Source of the DNA: Ancylomarina sp048268005
GTDB taxonomy: Bacteria > Bacteroidota > Bacteroidia > Bacteroidales > Marinifilaceae
DNA length: 64,000 nucleotides
Direction: 5' to 3'
Assembly (NCBI GenBank): GCA_048268005.1
Contig: JBLWWJ010000001.1
Location: forward strand, 496,001 to 560,000
The notes under the pieces are model-generated. The model was not told where the DNA came from. It made no database searches and saw only the letters and a list, made by a program, of their open reading frames with translations. Positions within the stretch are counted from its first letter, which is position 1; every line of letters begins with the position of its first letter. A program made the position numbers and the translations under genes. Below, one piece after another: positions 1 to 9,226 of this stretch.

Positions 1-1
1 T

Positions 2-1558
2 TCGAGTAAATCCATCCTGATGGGATCTGCCATGTTAATGACAGCAGGTCTTTCAGCTACAAAACAAGTACAAGCCCAAAAGAAAACAAGCCCCAATATC
101 ATCTATATACTTGCCGACGATTTGGGTTATGGAGAATTGGGCTCATATGGTCAGAAATTGATAGAAACCCCCAACTTAGACCAATTGGCAGCTAAGGGCA
201 TTCGATTTACACAGCACTATTCAGGGGCGCCGGTTTGTGCTCCTTCCCGTTGCGTTTTGCTAACCGGAAAGCATATGGGACATGCCCATATACGGGGTAA
301 CGACGAATGGGATGAACGTGGTGAAGTCTGGAATTTTGCTAAAGCAGCCGAAGATCCAAATCTCGAAGGACAACGTCCGCTTCCGGCAGGGACCAATACC
401 ATTGGCAGTCTTCTGCAGGCGGTAGGTTATAAAACCGGAATGGTTGGTAAATGGGGATTAGGTGCACCCTTATCCGATGGTATCCCTACAAACAGAGGTT
501 TTGATTTTTTCTATGGCTTTAATTGCCAAAGGCAAGCACACACGTATTACCCCAAACACCTTTGGAAGAATGATCAAAAAGTTTGGCTGGATAATGAATT
601 GGTTGTTCCGGGAACAAAGCTGGAAACAGGCGCTGATCCTTTGAATGAAGCCTCTTATGCCAGGTATCGATTGAAAGAATATGCACCGGACTTGATGCAT
701 CAGGAGGCCCTGAATTTTATCAAGGAGAACAAGGCGAACCCTTTCTTTTTCTATTACGCATCGCCTATTCCTCATGCACCTTTGCAGGCACCCAAACGCT
801 GGGTAGATTACTATGTGAAAAAGTTCGGTGATGAAGTGCCCTATGATGGTAAAAGAGGCTATTTCCCTTGCCGATATCCTAAAGCGACCTATGCAGGCAT
901 GATCTCTTATTTGGATGAGCAGGTAGGGGAGCTTATTACAGAATTAAAAGCTCAGGGTATTTATGAGAATACGCTCATCATCTTTAGCAGTGATAATGGA
1001 CCAACCTACAATGGCGGAACAAATTCTCCCTGGTTTAAGAGTGGAGGTCCCTTTAAAAGTGAGTATGGATGGGGAAAAGGTTTTGTTCATGAAGGTGGCA
1101 TTCGCGTACCGATGATAGCCTCCTGGCCCTCAAGAATAAAAGCGGGACAAAAAACTGATCATATCTCGGCTTTTTGGGATGTCTTGCCAACTCTTTGCGA
1201 CATAGCGGGCGTTGAGACTCCAAAGGATGTGGATGGACTTAGCTTTTTGCCTGTATTAATGGGAGATGAAGTGAAAAATGCGAACGCTTATTACTACTGG
1301 GAATTTCCTGAGTACCATGGACAACAGGCGGTCAGAATGGGCAAATGGAAAGCGCTTAGAAAGAATATTAAAAAGGGGAATATGGCCATTGAACTCTTCG
1401 ATTTGGAACAAGATATTCAGGAACAGAATAACCTTGCCGATCAGTACCCGGAAATTGTAGCAGAGATCGAAGACATTTTTATGCGGGAGCACAAGCAGGC
1501 TGATATGAATCAGTTCCGGATGAAACAATTGGGTGACGATAAAAAACCGAATAAGTAG
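2..1558 (+). CDS. Arylsulfatase-family sulfatase (5' end outside window)
   Basis: Family S1-type sulfatase that hydrolyses sulfate esters, probably on glycans, in the periplasm. Seen: an N-terminal ADDLGYGELGSYG block (metal-binding Asp pair) and the sulfatase signature C-A-P-S-R followed by LLTGK, where Cys73 (counting the ATG at 20 as residue 1) would be converted to formylglycine. There is a second metal-site block SSDNGP near residue 325 and a C-terminal sulfatase subdomain ending in KPNK. The frame stays open upstream of the ATG at 20, back to base 2, and the hydrophobic stretch up to VQAQ looks like the second half of a signal peptide, so the true start probably lies before the window. 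GH20 follows after 76 bases with no hairpin between, suggesting co-transcription. The exact substrate cannot be told from sequence. Confidence 0.93.
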   Translation, partial: SSKSILMGSAMLMTAGLSATKQVQAQKKTSPNIIYILADDLGYGELGSYGQKLIETPNLDQLAAKGIRFTQHYSGAPVCAPSRCVLLTGKHMGHAHIRGNDEWDERGEVWNFAKAAEDPNLEGQRPLPAGTNTIGSLLQAVGYKTGMVGKWGLGAPLSDGIPTNRGFDFFYGFNCQRQAHTYYPKHLWKNDQKVWLDNELVVPGTKLETGADPLNEASYARYRLKEYAPDLMHQEALNFIKENKANPFFFYYASPIPHAPLQAPKRWVDYYVKKFGDEVPYDGKRGYFPCRYPKATYAGMISYLDEQVGELITELKAQGIYENTLIIFSSDNGPTYNGGTNSPWFKSGGPFKSEYGWGKGFVHEGGIRVPMIASWPSRIKAGQKTDHISAFWDVLPTLCDIAGVETPKDVDGLSFLPVLMGDEVKNANAYYYWEFPEYHGQQAVRMGKWKALRKNIKKGNMAIELFDLEQDIQEQNNLADQYPEIVAEIEDIFMREHKQADMNQFRMKQLGDDKKPNK

Positions 1559-1634
1559 TTGGAGGAGGTATTCTTTTTTTTTTACCAGGATGTGAGTCGC
1601 CTCAAACCTAAATTTACATTGATAACAAATACCT

Positions 1635-3263
1635 ATGAATAAAATGAAACGATTCGTTCTTCTGCTGTCATTAATGGCAACAACAGCTATGGCTCAAAAT
1701 GTAAAGGTCATTCCCCAACCTTTGGAGGTAGAAAAGGGGGATGGGCATTTTATCATCACATCAGAAACGAAAATTGTTACTGATGCAGTCAATCGTGCTA
1801 ATGCCATCTATCTTCAGAAGATGCTGGAACCTGCCTTTAATCATGAGCTGGAACTGACTTCAAAAGGAACGAAAGGCCTTGTGCTTAAGCTCGATGAAAA
1901 TTTGACAGATGAACTTGGCTCAGAAGGCTACTTGCTAGAGGTAGGAAAGAAAGCCATCAAAATAACAGGCTCAAATCGGGCAGGTGTTTTTTATGGCATA
2001 CAAACATTAAGACAATTGTTACCTCTTGATTTGAATGAGGCGCAGGGTGAACTTTCGCTTTCTTCTGTGAAAATAAAGGACAAACCGCGTTTCAGCTGGA
2101 GAGCCTTTATGCTTGATGAGGCTCGTTATTTTAAGGGCATGGATCAGGTTAAAAAGATACTCGATCAGATGGCCTTGCTTAAAATGAACTTATTTCACTG
2201 GCATCTAACCGATGATCAGGGCTGGCGTATCGAAATCAAAAAATACCCGAAACTGACGAGCATTGGCTCCACACGAAAAGATAGCCAAATTGGGGGCTGG
2301 AACAGTAAAGAGCGATCAGGGAAAGCGCACTCTGGTTTTTATACTCAGGAGCAAATTAAAGAGATTATTGCTTATGCTACAGAACGACATATCAATATTG
2401 TGCCTGAGATTGAAATGCCCGGACATGCATCGGCAGCCATAGCAGCTTATCCCTGGTTGGGAACTATTGGCGAATTGAAAGAGACACCTGTTGTATTTGG
2501 TAAATTGCCTGACTCTTATAATGTGGCTGACCCCAAAGTGTATGCCTTTATCGAAGATGTGCTTTCTGAAGTGATGGCACTTTTCCCAGGCAAAACCATC
2601 CATATTGGGGGTGATGAGGTTAAATTCGATGCCTGGAAAGAGTCCGAAGAAGTGCAGGCATTTATGAAGAAAAAAGACCTGGCAACACCTGCCGATCTGC
2701 AGATTTACTTTACCAATAAGGTCTCGAATTTTATGGATAAGAAAGGCCATCGCATGATGGGGTGGAATGAGATTCTGGGAGGTAATGTACACGAATGGCA
2801 AAAGGCTAATGATGTTGAGGTTAAAGAGAAATTGGCCACCAGTGCGATCATCCACTTTTGGAAAGGTAAGCTCGATTTAATTCATGAAGCGCTTAATAAA
2901 GGTTACGATATTGTGAATTCATACCATATGTACACCTATCTGGATTACTCATATCAGTATATTGCTATCGAAAAGGCCTACGCATTCGATCCTATTCCTG
3001 AAGGTCTTGATGAAAAGTACCATGCCAAAGTTTTGGGTAGTGGATGCCAAATGTGGAGTGAGTGGATTCCTGAGGTGTCGGATATGGACCGCATGATATT
3101 TCCACGACTGGCTGCTTATGCTGAGGTGGGCTGGACAGCTAAAGAGCGAAAAGAATTCCCTGTGTTCCGTACTAATCTGAAGACCATGCTTGAAAGATGG
3201 AAACTTGAGGGTATCGGGTATGCAGACAAGTTTGAGAAAAAGGATTTTCCGAAGCAAAAGTAA
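1635..3263 (+). CDS. GH20 beta-N-acetylhexosaminidase
   Basis: Exo-acting beta-hexosaminidase that removes terminal GlcNAc/GalNAc from glycoconjugates. The signal peptide ends near AMAQ (about residue 20), so the protein is exported. Residues about 20-145 form the GH20b lead domain and the rest the catalytic barrel. Seen: HWHLTDDQGWRIEIKKYP, the PEIEMPGHA block, and HIGGDE with the catalytic pair Asp327-Glu328, typical of substrate-assisted retaining GH20 enzymes. At 542 residues it is of usual family length. It follows the sulfatase on the same strand; together they would suit desulfation then trimming of sulfated amino-sugar glycans, which is inference. A second, diverged GH20 lies at 9227. 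Confidence 0.95.
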   Translation: MNKMKRFVLLLSLMATTAMAQNVKVIPQPLEVEKGDGHFIITSETKIVTDAVNRANAIYLQKMLEPAFNHELELTSKGTKGLVLKLDENLTDELGSEGYLLEVGKKAIKITGSNRAGVFYGIQTLRQLLPLDLNEAQGELSLSSVKIKDKPRFSWRAFMLDEARYFKGMDQVKKILDQMALLKMNLFHWHLTDDQGWRIEIKKYPKLTSIGSTRKDSQIGGWNSKERSGKAHSGFYTQEQIKEIIAYATERHINIVPEIEMPGHASAAIAAYPWLGTIGELKETPVVFGKLPDSYNVADPKVYAFIEDVLSEVMALFPGKTIHIGGDEVKFDAWKESEEVQAFMKKKDLATPADLQIYFTNKVSNFMDKKGHRMMGWNEILGGNVHEWQKANDVEVKEKLATSAIIHFWKGKLDLIHEALNKGYDIVNSYHMYTYLDYSYQYIAIEKAYAFDPIPEGLDEKYHAKVLGSGCQMWSEWIPEVSDMDRMIFPRLAAYAEVGWTAKERKEFPVFRTNLKTMLERWKLEGIGYADKFEKKDFPKQK

Positions 3264-3275
3264 AGCCTGACTTTT

Positions 3276-3392
3276 AAATTTCCCCTCCTTGCTTTTAAGG
3301 AGGGGTGGATCATTTGGCGAGGAACGAGTCAAATGAGACGGGGTGGTTTTAATCTCAATTTTTTGTGAAAAAAGAACGATCTGAAACCACCT
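3276..3392. repeat. REP-like palindromic element
   Basis: Nested inverted repeats follow the GH20 gene: CCCCTCCTT (3282-3290) with AAGGAGGGG (3297-3305), CATTTG (3311-3316) with CAAATG (3330-3335), and GGTGGTTT (about 3342-3349) with AAACCACC (3384-3391). The layout resembles the dispersed REP-like hairpins seen between genes in many Bacteroidota. The first hairpin may also end transcription of the GH20 gene. No transposase is adjacent. Genome copy number would settle the call. Confidence 0.6.
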
Positions 3393-3416
3393 TATTAATA
3401 TCTTTAAAATTAATCA

Positions 3417-5468
3417 ATGAAATACTTACTAACGCTTCTTATAGGCCTGTCTTCTTTATTCGTAAATGCCCAGTCGGTCAATTATGCCCTTCAACTGGAT
3501 GGATTCGATAATGATTTAAGAATAGGCATGGATACCATTAATACCCATTGGACGCTTGAAGCCTGGATAAAAGGGAACGATGACACATGGCGAAATGAGG
3601 AAGTTATTATTGGTGGCGGCGAATACGCTAATTTAGATGACTATGATTATTACCCCTTATTGATCAAGAACGGAAGGGTGCATAGTAATTTTGCCAATAT
3701 TACTTCCAGGACCAAACTCGACAGCAATTGGCATCATATTGCTCTTACTTGCAATGGCGAAACAACGAAACTGTATCTCGATGGGGTAGAGGAAGCCAGT
3801 GCCAACAAGGCGATTTCAATTATACCGGGCTGCGTGGGCTCAAATACCGAAAAGGATAAGACTTTTGGAGGTTTAATTGATGAGGTTCGCATTTGGGAAC
3901 AGGCTTTAAGCGCAAAAGAAATTTTGGCTTGGAAGAACAAAGCACTTGAGGCCAGTCATCCCGCATTTTCTAACTTAAAAGGCTATTATACTTTCGATGA
4001 TCATCAAAAGGAAATGTCAGCTAATTTGGTTGGAAAAGGGGTAGAACCCTACCATTTAATCATTACCCGAATAGATAAGTATGGTTCAATACCATTGGCA
4101 AAGCACCTTGTGAACAGGAATTCGCATTTTAAAAATTGGAATAAAAAGATGAAGCTCTTTTCAGCTGTTTGTCAGCATACCGAATGGGATTCAGATCAGG
4201 GAACCAAAGATGAACAGCTCATTAAGTTGCGTTTGGTGGTTCATGGTGACCGATCAGCTTTAAAATTACGAGAGTTAAACCTTGATTTTTCCGAGACAGA
4301 TGTTTTATCTGATATATCAAAAGTTCGGGTTTATTACACCGGAAAATCGGCACATTCATCCCTAAGAGAGAAGCTTTTTGAAACTGACAGATTAAAATCA
4401 TCAAAGGTCAGGTTTACAAAATCAGCTGACGAAGCTAAGGAACTCAGTGCTGGTATTAACTACTTTCTGGTCACTATTGATATCAATAAACAAGCAGGTA
4501 TCGGTCACGCTTTGGATGCCAGAGTCTCATCATTCAAGTTGGACAATAAAGTCTATATGCCTGAGGATGGCGCTTCCATCATTAAAAAAGAGGTGAATTC
4601 AAACAGTACAAACGATCCGAATATATACAGGGTGTTATCCTGGAATATATGGCATGGTGGCAGGCACATAGGCGATGTGGGGCCGCAAAGGGTAAAAGAT
4701 ATTGTAAAGGCTTCAAAGGCTGATATCGTTTTAATGCAGGAGAGTTACGGTTCTCAGAAAATGATTGCTGATTCGGCAGGCTATCGCTTATTTAGCCCTG
4801 ATGAAAAAGCGAATTTAGCCATATATTCAAAACAGGATCAGTCTGAGCCCATAGAGTCAAAAGTTTCGACCTTTAAATCCATTGGACTAAAAACCCAAGC
4901 TGAAAATAAGCAGATGCTGGCCGTATTCGATTGGTGGTTGCCCTATGCCTATCGTCCCGAATACTCTTGTGTTTATTTAAACCGGGGATTGGATACTCGT
5001 ATATGGATTGATGAGGATAAGGAGCTGGCCGTTGCTGATGCAGAGAAAATCATAAGTCTTGAGATTGATTCAATTGCAAGGCATTTAAATATACCTGTTA
5101 TAGTCGGTGGTGATTTTAATACCTTTAGTCACCTGGATTGGACCAAAGAAGCGGCAGGCATACATTATGGCTACGGACCTGTTGATTTCCCGACATCCCA
5201 TAGCATGATGGATTATGGCTTTACAGATAGTTACAGAGAAAAGAATCCCAACGAATTGACGCATCCTGGCGGTACATGGGCAGTGAGTATGGGCTTTTTA
5301 AATGCTCGTATCGATTTCATATATTATAAGGGTGATCACATCAGAACTCAAGCCTCTAAAATTATTAGAAACCCCAGGGAAATTGATGCTGTTTGGCCTG
5401 GAGACCATGCTGCAGTATTATCTACATTTAAACTATTATTCAAATCATCTCATGGTTTAGAGAAATAA
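3417..5468 (+). CDS. Secreted LamG / EEP-superfamily hydrolase fusion
   Basis: Exported multidomain protein of 683 residues. The signal peptide ends near VNAQ (residue 19). Residues about 20-200 are a LamG/concanavalin-like domain (LEAWIKG, WHHIALT, GLIDEVRIWEQAL). Residues about 255-375 resemble the N-terminal jelly-roll domain found on some neuraminidases (KVRVYYTGKS). Residues about 403-676 are an endonuclease/exonuclease/phosphatase domain: LSWNIWHGG, the metal-binding Glu in LMQES, GGDFNTF, and a C-terminal W-P-G-D-H in place of the usual S-D-H. All key catalytic positions appear present. Reaction is unknown: phosphodiesterase, nuclease or sphingomyelinase-like activities are all possible. 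The domain calls are by eye; position beside GH20 and sulfatase suggests a glycan- or host-surface-related role. Confidence 0.8.
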   Translation: MKYLLTLLIGLSSLFVNAQSVNYALQLDGFDNDLRIGMDTINTHWTLEAWIKGNDDTWRNEEVIIGGGEYANLDDYDYYPLLIKNGRVHSNFANITSRTKLDSNWHHIALTCNGETTKLYLDGVEEASANKAISIIPGCVGSNTEKDKTFGGLIDEVRIWEQALSAKEILAWKNKALEASHPAFSNLKGYYTFDDHQKEMSANLVGKGVEPYHLIITRIDKYGSIPLAKHLVNRNSHFKNWNKKMKLFSAVCQHTEWDSDQGTKDEQLIKLRLVVHGDRSALKLRELNLDFSETDVLSDISKVRVYYTGKSAHSSLREKLFETDRLKSSKVRFTKSADEAKELSAGINYFLVTIDINKQAGIGHALDARVSSFKLDNKVYMPEDGASIIKKEVNSNSTNDPNIYRVLSWNIWHGGRHIGDVGPQRVKDIVKASKADIVLMQESYGSQKMIADSAGYRLFSPDEKANLAIYSKQDQSEPIESKVSTFKSIGLKTQAENKQMLAVFDWWLPYAYRPEYSCVYLNRGLDTRIWIDEDKELAVADAEKIISLEIDSIARHLNIPVIVGGDFNTFSHLDWTKEAAGIHYGYGPVDFPTSHSMMDYGFTDSYREKNPNELTHPGGTWAVSMGFLNARIDFIYYKGDHIRTQASKIIRNPREIDAVWPGDHAAVLSTFKLLFKSSHGLEK

Positions 5469-5590
5469 GTATATAAAATAAACTTTGATAATTTGGAATC
5501 AAAATTAATATCATAATTGTCAATTTATGATGAATATGATTTGTTCGATAATGTTTAAATTCATGCTCTAAATTGAAAATACATGATACT

Positions 5591-7075
5591 ATGACAAGAG
5601 AAGAGCGAATGAAATTTTGTAGTCAGTGTGATAATTCCAAGTTTGATACTAAGCAAGGAATTGTGTGTGGCTTGACAAATGCAAAGGCTGATTTCGAAGA
5701 AGAGTGCCCAGATTTCACAGGCAATAAAGAAGATGTGTACGTCTACTCACCACCTGAGGAAAAAAAAGGACTGTTGGTTGAGAAGGTCATGGGTTTTATT
5801 GAGCTTATGACACCCAAGGCAGGTTTCTTTATGAGTCCTATTATCATCATCTTTTGTGTTTTAGTCTATGTATCCATGGTGGCATCGGGGGTTCATTTTA
5901 TGGAACCTACTATTGAGAGTTTGGTTAACTGGGGAGCTAACCTTACAACTTTAACTTATAACGGTCAGTATTGGCGACTCATTAGCAATTGCTTTCTACA
6001 CATAGGGCTAATCCACCTCTTATTTAATATGTATGCTCTCTTGTATATTGGTTTGATGTTGGAGCCCATTATTGGAAAGTGGAAATTGGGTTTTGCTTTT
6101 ATCATTACGGGTATAGGCGGCAGTCTGGTAAGTTTGGCCTGGCACGATATGATTGTTAGTGCGGGAGCATCCGGGGCTATATTCGGCTTGTATGGGGTGT
6201 ATATTGCTCTGCTTATTACCAATTTGATTGACAAGGAAAGCAAGAAAGGCATTCTGGTGAGTATCTTAATCTTTGTTGGTTACAATCTGCTTTTTGGTTT
6301 AAGAGGCGGCATTGATAATGCGGCACATATAGGAGGTTTATTTTCGGGTCTTCTTTTGGGTTTTTCTTTATACCCAAGGCTATCGAATCCGGAAGCTAAA
6401 CTTCGAGGACTGTTTATTCCCGGGCTGACCCTCGCCTTTATTTTAGCTTGTGGGTTTATCGTTTTAAGATCACCGAAAAAGTCAGTGATATACGAAACTC
6501 GGTTGGCTGAATTTGTGGAGTTGGAGCAGAAAGCTTTGAGTGTTTACCCACAGTATTTTACAGAAGCGAACCTCGAAGCAATAAATGAATATGGAATTCC
6601 CAATTGGGAAAAATGTAAGGCTATTATTCTCCAACTGGACGAATTACCAGGTTTCTCAGAAGAAATATATGAAAGAAACACCTTACTGATAAGATATTGT
6701 GATTATCGAATTGCAAGTTATAAACTAATTGCCAAAGTGCCGGCTGATAGAAGTCGATTTCTATTTATGAAAATAGAGGCATATAATAAGACACTTGAGT
6801 TTATTATACGAAAATTGAAGGGTGAGATAATTGCTGATAATTTATTGCGATATAAAGAGCCAATAAAGCCCAAGCCTGTTAGAAGAGAATCATTTAGAAG
6901 CACTGTAAATAAGAAAGCTCCCTTGTATATTGTCGATGGGAAAATCATGACGGATATGTCTGATATAGACCCCAAGAGTGTAAAAGAAGTGAATGTGATG
7001 AAGGGGGCAGCGGCTAAAGCCGTGTATGGCTCTCAGGGAGAAAATGGCGTGATGATTATTACTACAAACAATTAA
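5591..7075 (+). CDS. Rhomboid intramembrane protease with SusC-plug-like tail
   Basis: Start taken as the ATG at 5591 (494 residues); an upstream TTG at 5573 is less likely. N-terminus: a four-Cys motif (CSQC, VCGL, ECPDF) of a type found at the start of some Bacteroidota membrane proteins. Residues about 70-300 form a multi-span rhomboid core: HIGLIHLLFNMYALLYIG (H-x3-N region), GASGAIFG with nucleophile Ser194, and the AAHIGG helix with His246, giving the Ser-His dyad. A soluble region follows. The last about 52 residues (from 6917) read PLYIVDGK ... DIDPKSVKEVNVMKG ... YGSQGENGVMIITT, which closely matches the conserved plug segment of SusC-type receptors though no barrel follows. DUF2007 gene starts 11 bases downstream. 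Substrates unknown. Confidence 0.88.
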   Translation: MTREERMKFCSQCDNSKFDTKQGIVCGLTNAKADFEEECPDFTGNKEDVYVYSPPEEKKGLLVEKVMGFIELMTPKAGFFMSPIIIIFCVLVYVSMVASGVHFMEPTIESLVNWGANLTTLTYNGQYWRLISNCFLHIGLIHLLFNMYALLYIGLMLEPIIGKWKLGFAFIITGIGGSLVSLAWHDMIVSAGASGAIFGLYGVYIALLITNLIDKESKKGILVSILIFVGYNLLFGLRGGIDNAAHIGGLFSGLLLGFSLYPRLSNPEAKLRGLFIPGLTLAFILACGFIVLRSPKKSVIYETRLAEFVELEQKALSVYPQYFTEANLEAINEYGIPNWEKCKAIILQLDELPGFSEEIYERNTLLIRYCDYRIASYKLIAKVPADRSRFLFMKIEAYNKTLEFIIRKLKGEIIADNLLRYKEPIKPKPVRRESFRSTVNKKAPLYIVDGKIMTDMSDIDPKSVKEVNVMKGAAAKAVYGSQGENGVMIITTNN

Positions 7076-7086
7076 AATTTTAAGAT

Positions 7087-7311
7087 ATGGATAACTTAAT
7101 AACATTAGCAGAATTTAATAATACCATCGAAGTACAGTACAACTTGTTGAAGGACATGCTCGATGAAGCGGGAATAAAGTATGTCGTGGTAAATGAAAAT
7201 GCCCGAAGCGTGGAGCCCTTTTTAATGACACCCTCTAATATTGCGATTGAGATCAAAATTTTAGAATCGGACTCAGAGCAAGCTTTAAAAATTCTTGAAT
7301 CAATTTCATAA
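7087..7311 (+). CDS. DUF2007-type small protein
   Basis: A 74-residue soluble protein with the alpha/beta pattern of the DUF2007 (putative signal-transducing) family: an N-terminal strand ending in EFNNTIEVQ, a helix, then LDEAGIKYVVVNENA and a C-terminal helix QALKILESI. It begins 11 bases after the rhomboid stop, so the two are probably one transcript ended by the hairpin just downstream. The family has no settled biochemical role; a regulatory or binding role is only inferred from its common small-domain form. Confidence 0.75.
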   Translation: MDNLITLAEFNNTIEVQYNLLKDMLDEAGIKYVVVNENARSVEPFLMTPSNIAIEIKILESDSEQALKILESIS

Positions 7312-7332
7312 GTTTGCAAACTTATAAACGGT

Positions 7333-7366
7333 AAAGGTATAGCAGGGATGTTATACCTTTTGTTAT
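7333..7366 (+). terminator. Rho-independent terminator
   Basis: Nine-base perfect stem AAAGGTATA (7333-7341) with TATACCTTT (7352-7360) and a T-rich tail, directly after the rhomboid-DUF2007 pair. Confidence 0.75.
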
Positions 7367-7518
7367 TTTATACAAGCTTATAATAAAAGTATTAAATGCA
7401 AACGTTAACGTCGCTACCCCTTTAAAATCAAGTGATCTAAGATGATGAAGATTGAGATGATTTCAGTATCTTTATTTTATTAAAGTAATCATTAACTTAA
7501 ATAAAAAGGAAGACGCGA

Positions 7519-8982
7519 ATGATAGAAGAAATTGTAACGGTCCATGATAAGTTTTCAGTAGAGATTAAAATGGGCTATGAGGCTCGTAGAGATCGTAAAG
7601 TGAATGAGTTTTCGGTAAAGACCTGGTTGTTTATTCCTAGTAAGCTCGATATTAACTCGTCTACATACAAAAAGGAGGACTTTTACAATGACTTTAACTC
7701 CAATATTCGCTTGATAGCGCCTCCTTACGCATTGAGAGAAATTGCTCAAGGTCAGCATTCAGTTTTCTCTTTTCTTGAAGATGCATTTAAGAAGGTTTCA
7801 AACTATTCATCGCCAAAGAACGAGGCCAATTACGAGTATCATATTCGTATGTTCCATTCCATACTAAAGTCGGCACTTCGACGTGAAATTCAGCATATTC
7901 TTAGGAGCGAAGTGGCAGATGATCGTCGTTTTCTGATTGTAGAATATCTGGATAATGTAAAAGCTATAGCAAATCATTATCGCGATTTACGTCGTATCGT
8001 GAATGTGTCTACCATGCAAAAGGAAATGTTTGATTACTATTTGTTTGGCGATGAATTTATGAGTAATCAACTGGAGCAACACACTTATTATTTGTTTAGG
8101 GGGTTGAGGAAAATGCATGCAGTAGATTTTGAATATTCTAAGAATGATATTCTGGATCTGATAAGAGATGAAGTTGCTTATAAACGTTCTCAAGGGTATT
8201 TGGTTGTGGAGAAGGACTCTTCAGATAAAAACCGTTGGTTGGTGCACCGACGTGGTGTCTTTAATAAATATTTCGAAGGCCAGCTTTTACTGAACTCCCG
8301 AAAGAAGAAGGAAGGCGTTTTTATGATGCAGTTACTTTATAGTGTGGCTGCAGGTTTGGCAATGATTATTGGAGCAGCACTGACCCTTGTCTTTCAGAAA
8401 AGTCTGGGGGCTTTCACTATTCCTTTATACGTCGCTTTGGTGATTATTTATATGCTTAAGGATAGAATTAAGGATTTGAGTCGTCATTATTTGGTTGGAA
8501 AGATTAATAAACGCTTTTTCGACCACAAAACGATAATTCGTGTGAAAGGCGATGAGAAGATAGGTTGGTGTAAGGAAAGTTTCGACTTTGTGTCTGAGGA
8601 TTCGGTCCCTCTACGTGTAAAGAAACACCGTAACCGTTCCCGTATTATCGATATAGAGAGTAGGGGAGTGGGAGAGAAGATTATCTTCTATCGTAAATTG
8701 CTTCGTTTGGATCAGAAAGCCTTAGATAACTCATACGGAAAATACAATATCACGGGAGTAGCTGATATCATCCGATTCAATGTGTCGCGATTTATTCAGA
8801 AAATGGATAACCCGGAAAAACCGCTTTACTATTTGGAGGGTGATGAGTTCGAGAAACTATCTGGAGAAAAGGTTTATTTCATGAATATGGTACTTCGCTT
8901 TAAGCTTGATGATGAAACCAGTTACCGACGCTACCGTATTATCTTCAATCGTCGTGGTATAAAAAAGGTTGAAAAGGTTTAA
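7519..8982 (+). CDS. Unrecognised membrane protein (487 aa)
   Basis: I do not recognise this family. Seen: no signal peptide; an N-terminal about 265-residue soluble part rich in charged residues (several Arg/Lys-Asp/Glu helices such as RMFHSILKSALRREIQHI); two hydrophobic segments at about residues 273-292 and 295-315; then a basic, beta-rich C-terminal part (HRNRSRIIDIESRG, FRLFIQ-like amphipathic stretches). The centre reads as a two-span hairpin with both large domains on the same side, presumably cytoplasmic. A good A/G-rich ribosome site (AAAAAGGAAGACG) precedes the ATG. It stands alone between two terminators. Function unknown; a scaffold or envelope-stress role would be a guess. Confidence 0.8.
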   Translation: MIEEIVTVHDKFSVEIKMGYEARRDRKVNEFSVKTWLFIPSKLDINSSTYKKEDFYNDFNSNIRLIAPPYALREIAQGQHSVFSFLEDAFKKVSNYSSPKNEANYEYHIRMFHSILKSALRREIQHILRSEVADDRRFLIVEYLDNVKAIANHYRDLRRIVNVSTMQKEMFDYYLFGDEFMSNQLEQHTYYLFRGLRKMHAVDFEYSKNDILDLIRDEVAYKRSQGYLVVEKDSSDKNRWLVHRRGVFNKYFEGQLLLNSRKKKEGVFMMQLLYSVAAGLAMIIGAALTLVFQKSLGAFTIPLYVALVIIYMLKDRIKDLSRHYLVGKINKRFFDHKTIIRVKGDEKIGWCKESFDFVSEDSVPLRVKKHRNRSRIIDIESRGVGEKIIFYRKLLRLDQKALDNSYGKYNITGVADIIRFNVSRFIQKMDNPEKPLYYLEGDEFEKLSGEKVYFMNMVLRFKLDDETSYRRYRIIFNRRGIKKVEKV

Positions 8983-9071
8983 TTTGCTGGATTCGTAATA
9001 AGTATTATAAGTTTTCCGATAAAGAAAAACAATTGCGATAAAAAACTGAAGGAAATTAAATTAAACGGGTA

Positions 9072-9106
9072 AAAGGTGTGATCGGCAGGTCACACTTTTT
9101 TTTTAC
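9072..9106 (+). terminator. Rho-independent terminator
   Basis: Stem GTGTGA (9076-9081) with TCACAC (9090-9095), flanking A/T pairs and a run of nine T, 90 bases after the unknown membrane protein gene. Confidence 0.8.
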
Positions 9107-9226
9107 AATAGATGTAATGAATTAGTCTTCAACTTCAGAGTTTACCTTAATAATGATTAACTTTCACAGGGATTTAAACTTTCATTTACCCGACCAATAA
9201 ACCAACTAACAATAATTTGAATTAAA

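Noticed and set aside
2316..2855. 179-residue open frame on the minus strand
   Set aside because: It lies inside the GH20 gene, whose motifs are intact; composition is that of an antisense shadow.
1..5468. A complete polysaccharide utilisation locus
   Set aside because: No SusC/SusD pair, hybrid two-component sensor or ECF sigma/anti-sigma pair is present in the window.
7080..7319. 79-residue minus-strand frame opposite the DUF2007 gene
   Set aside because: The plus-strand frame has the recognisable fold, close spacing to the rhomboid and a proper terminator.
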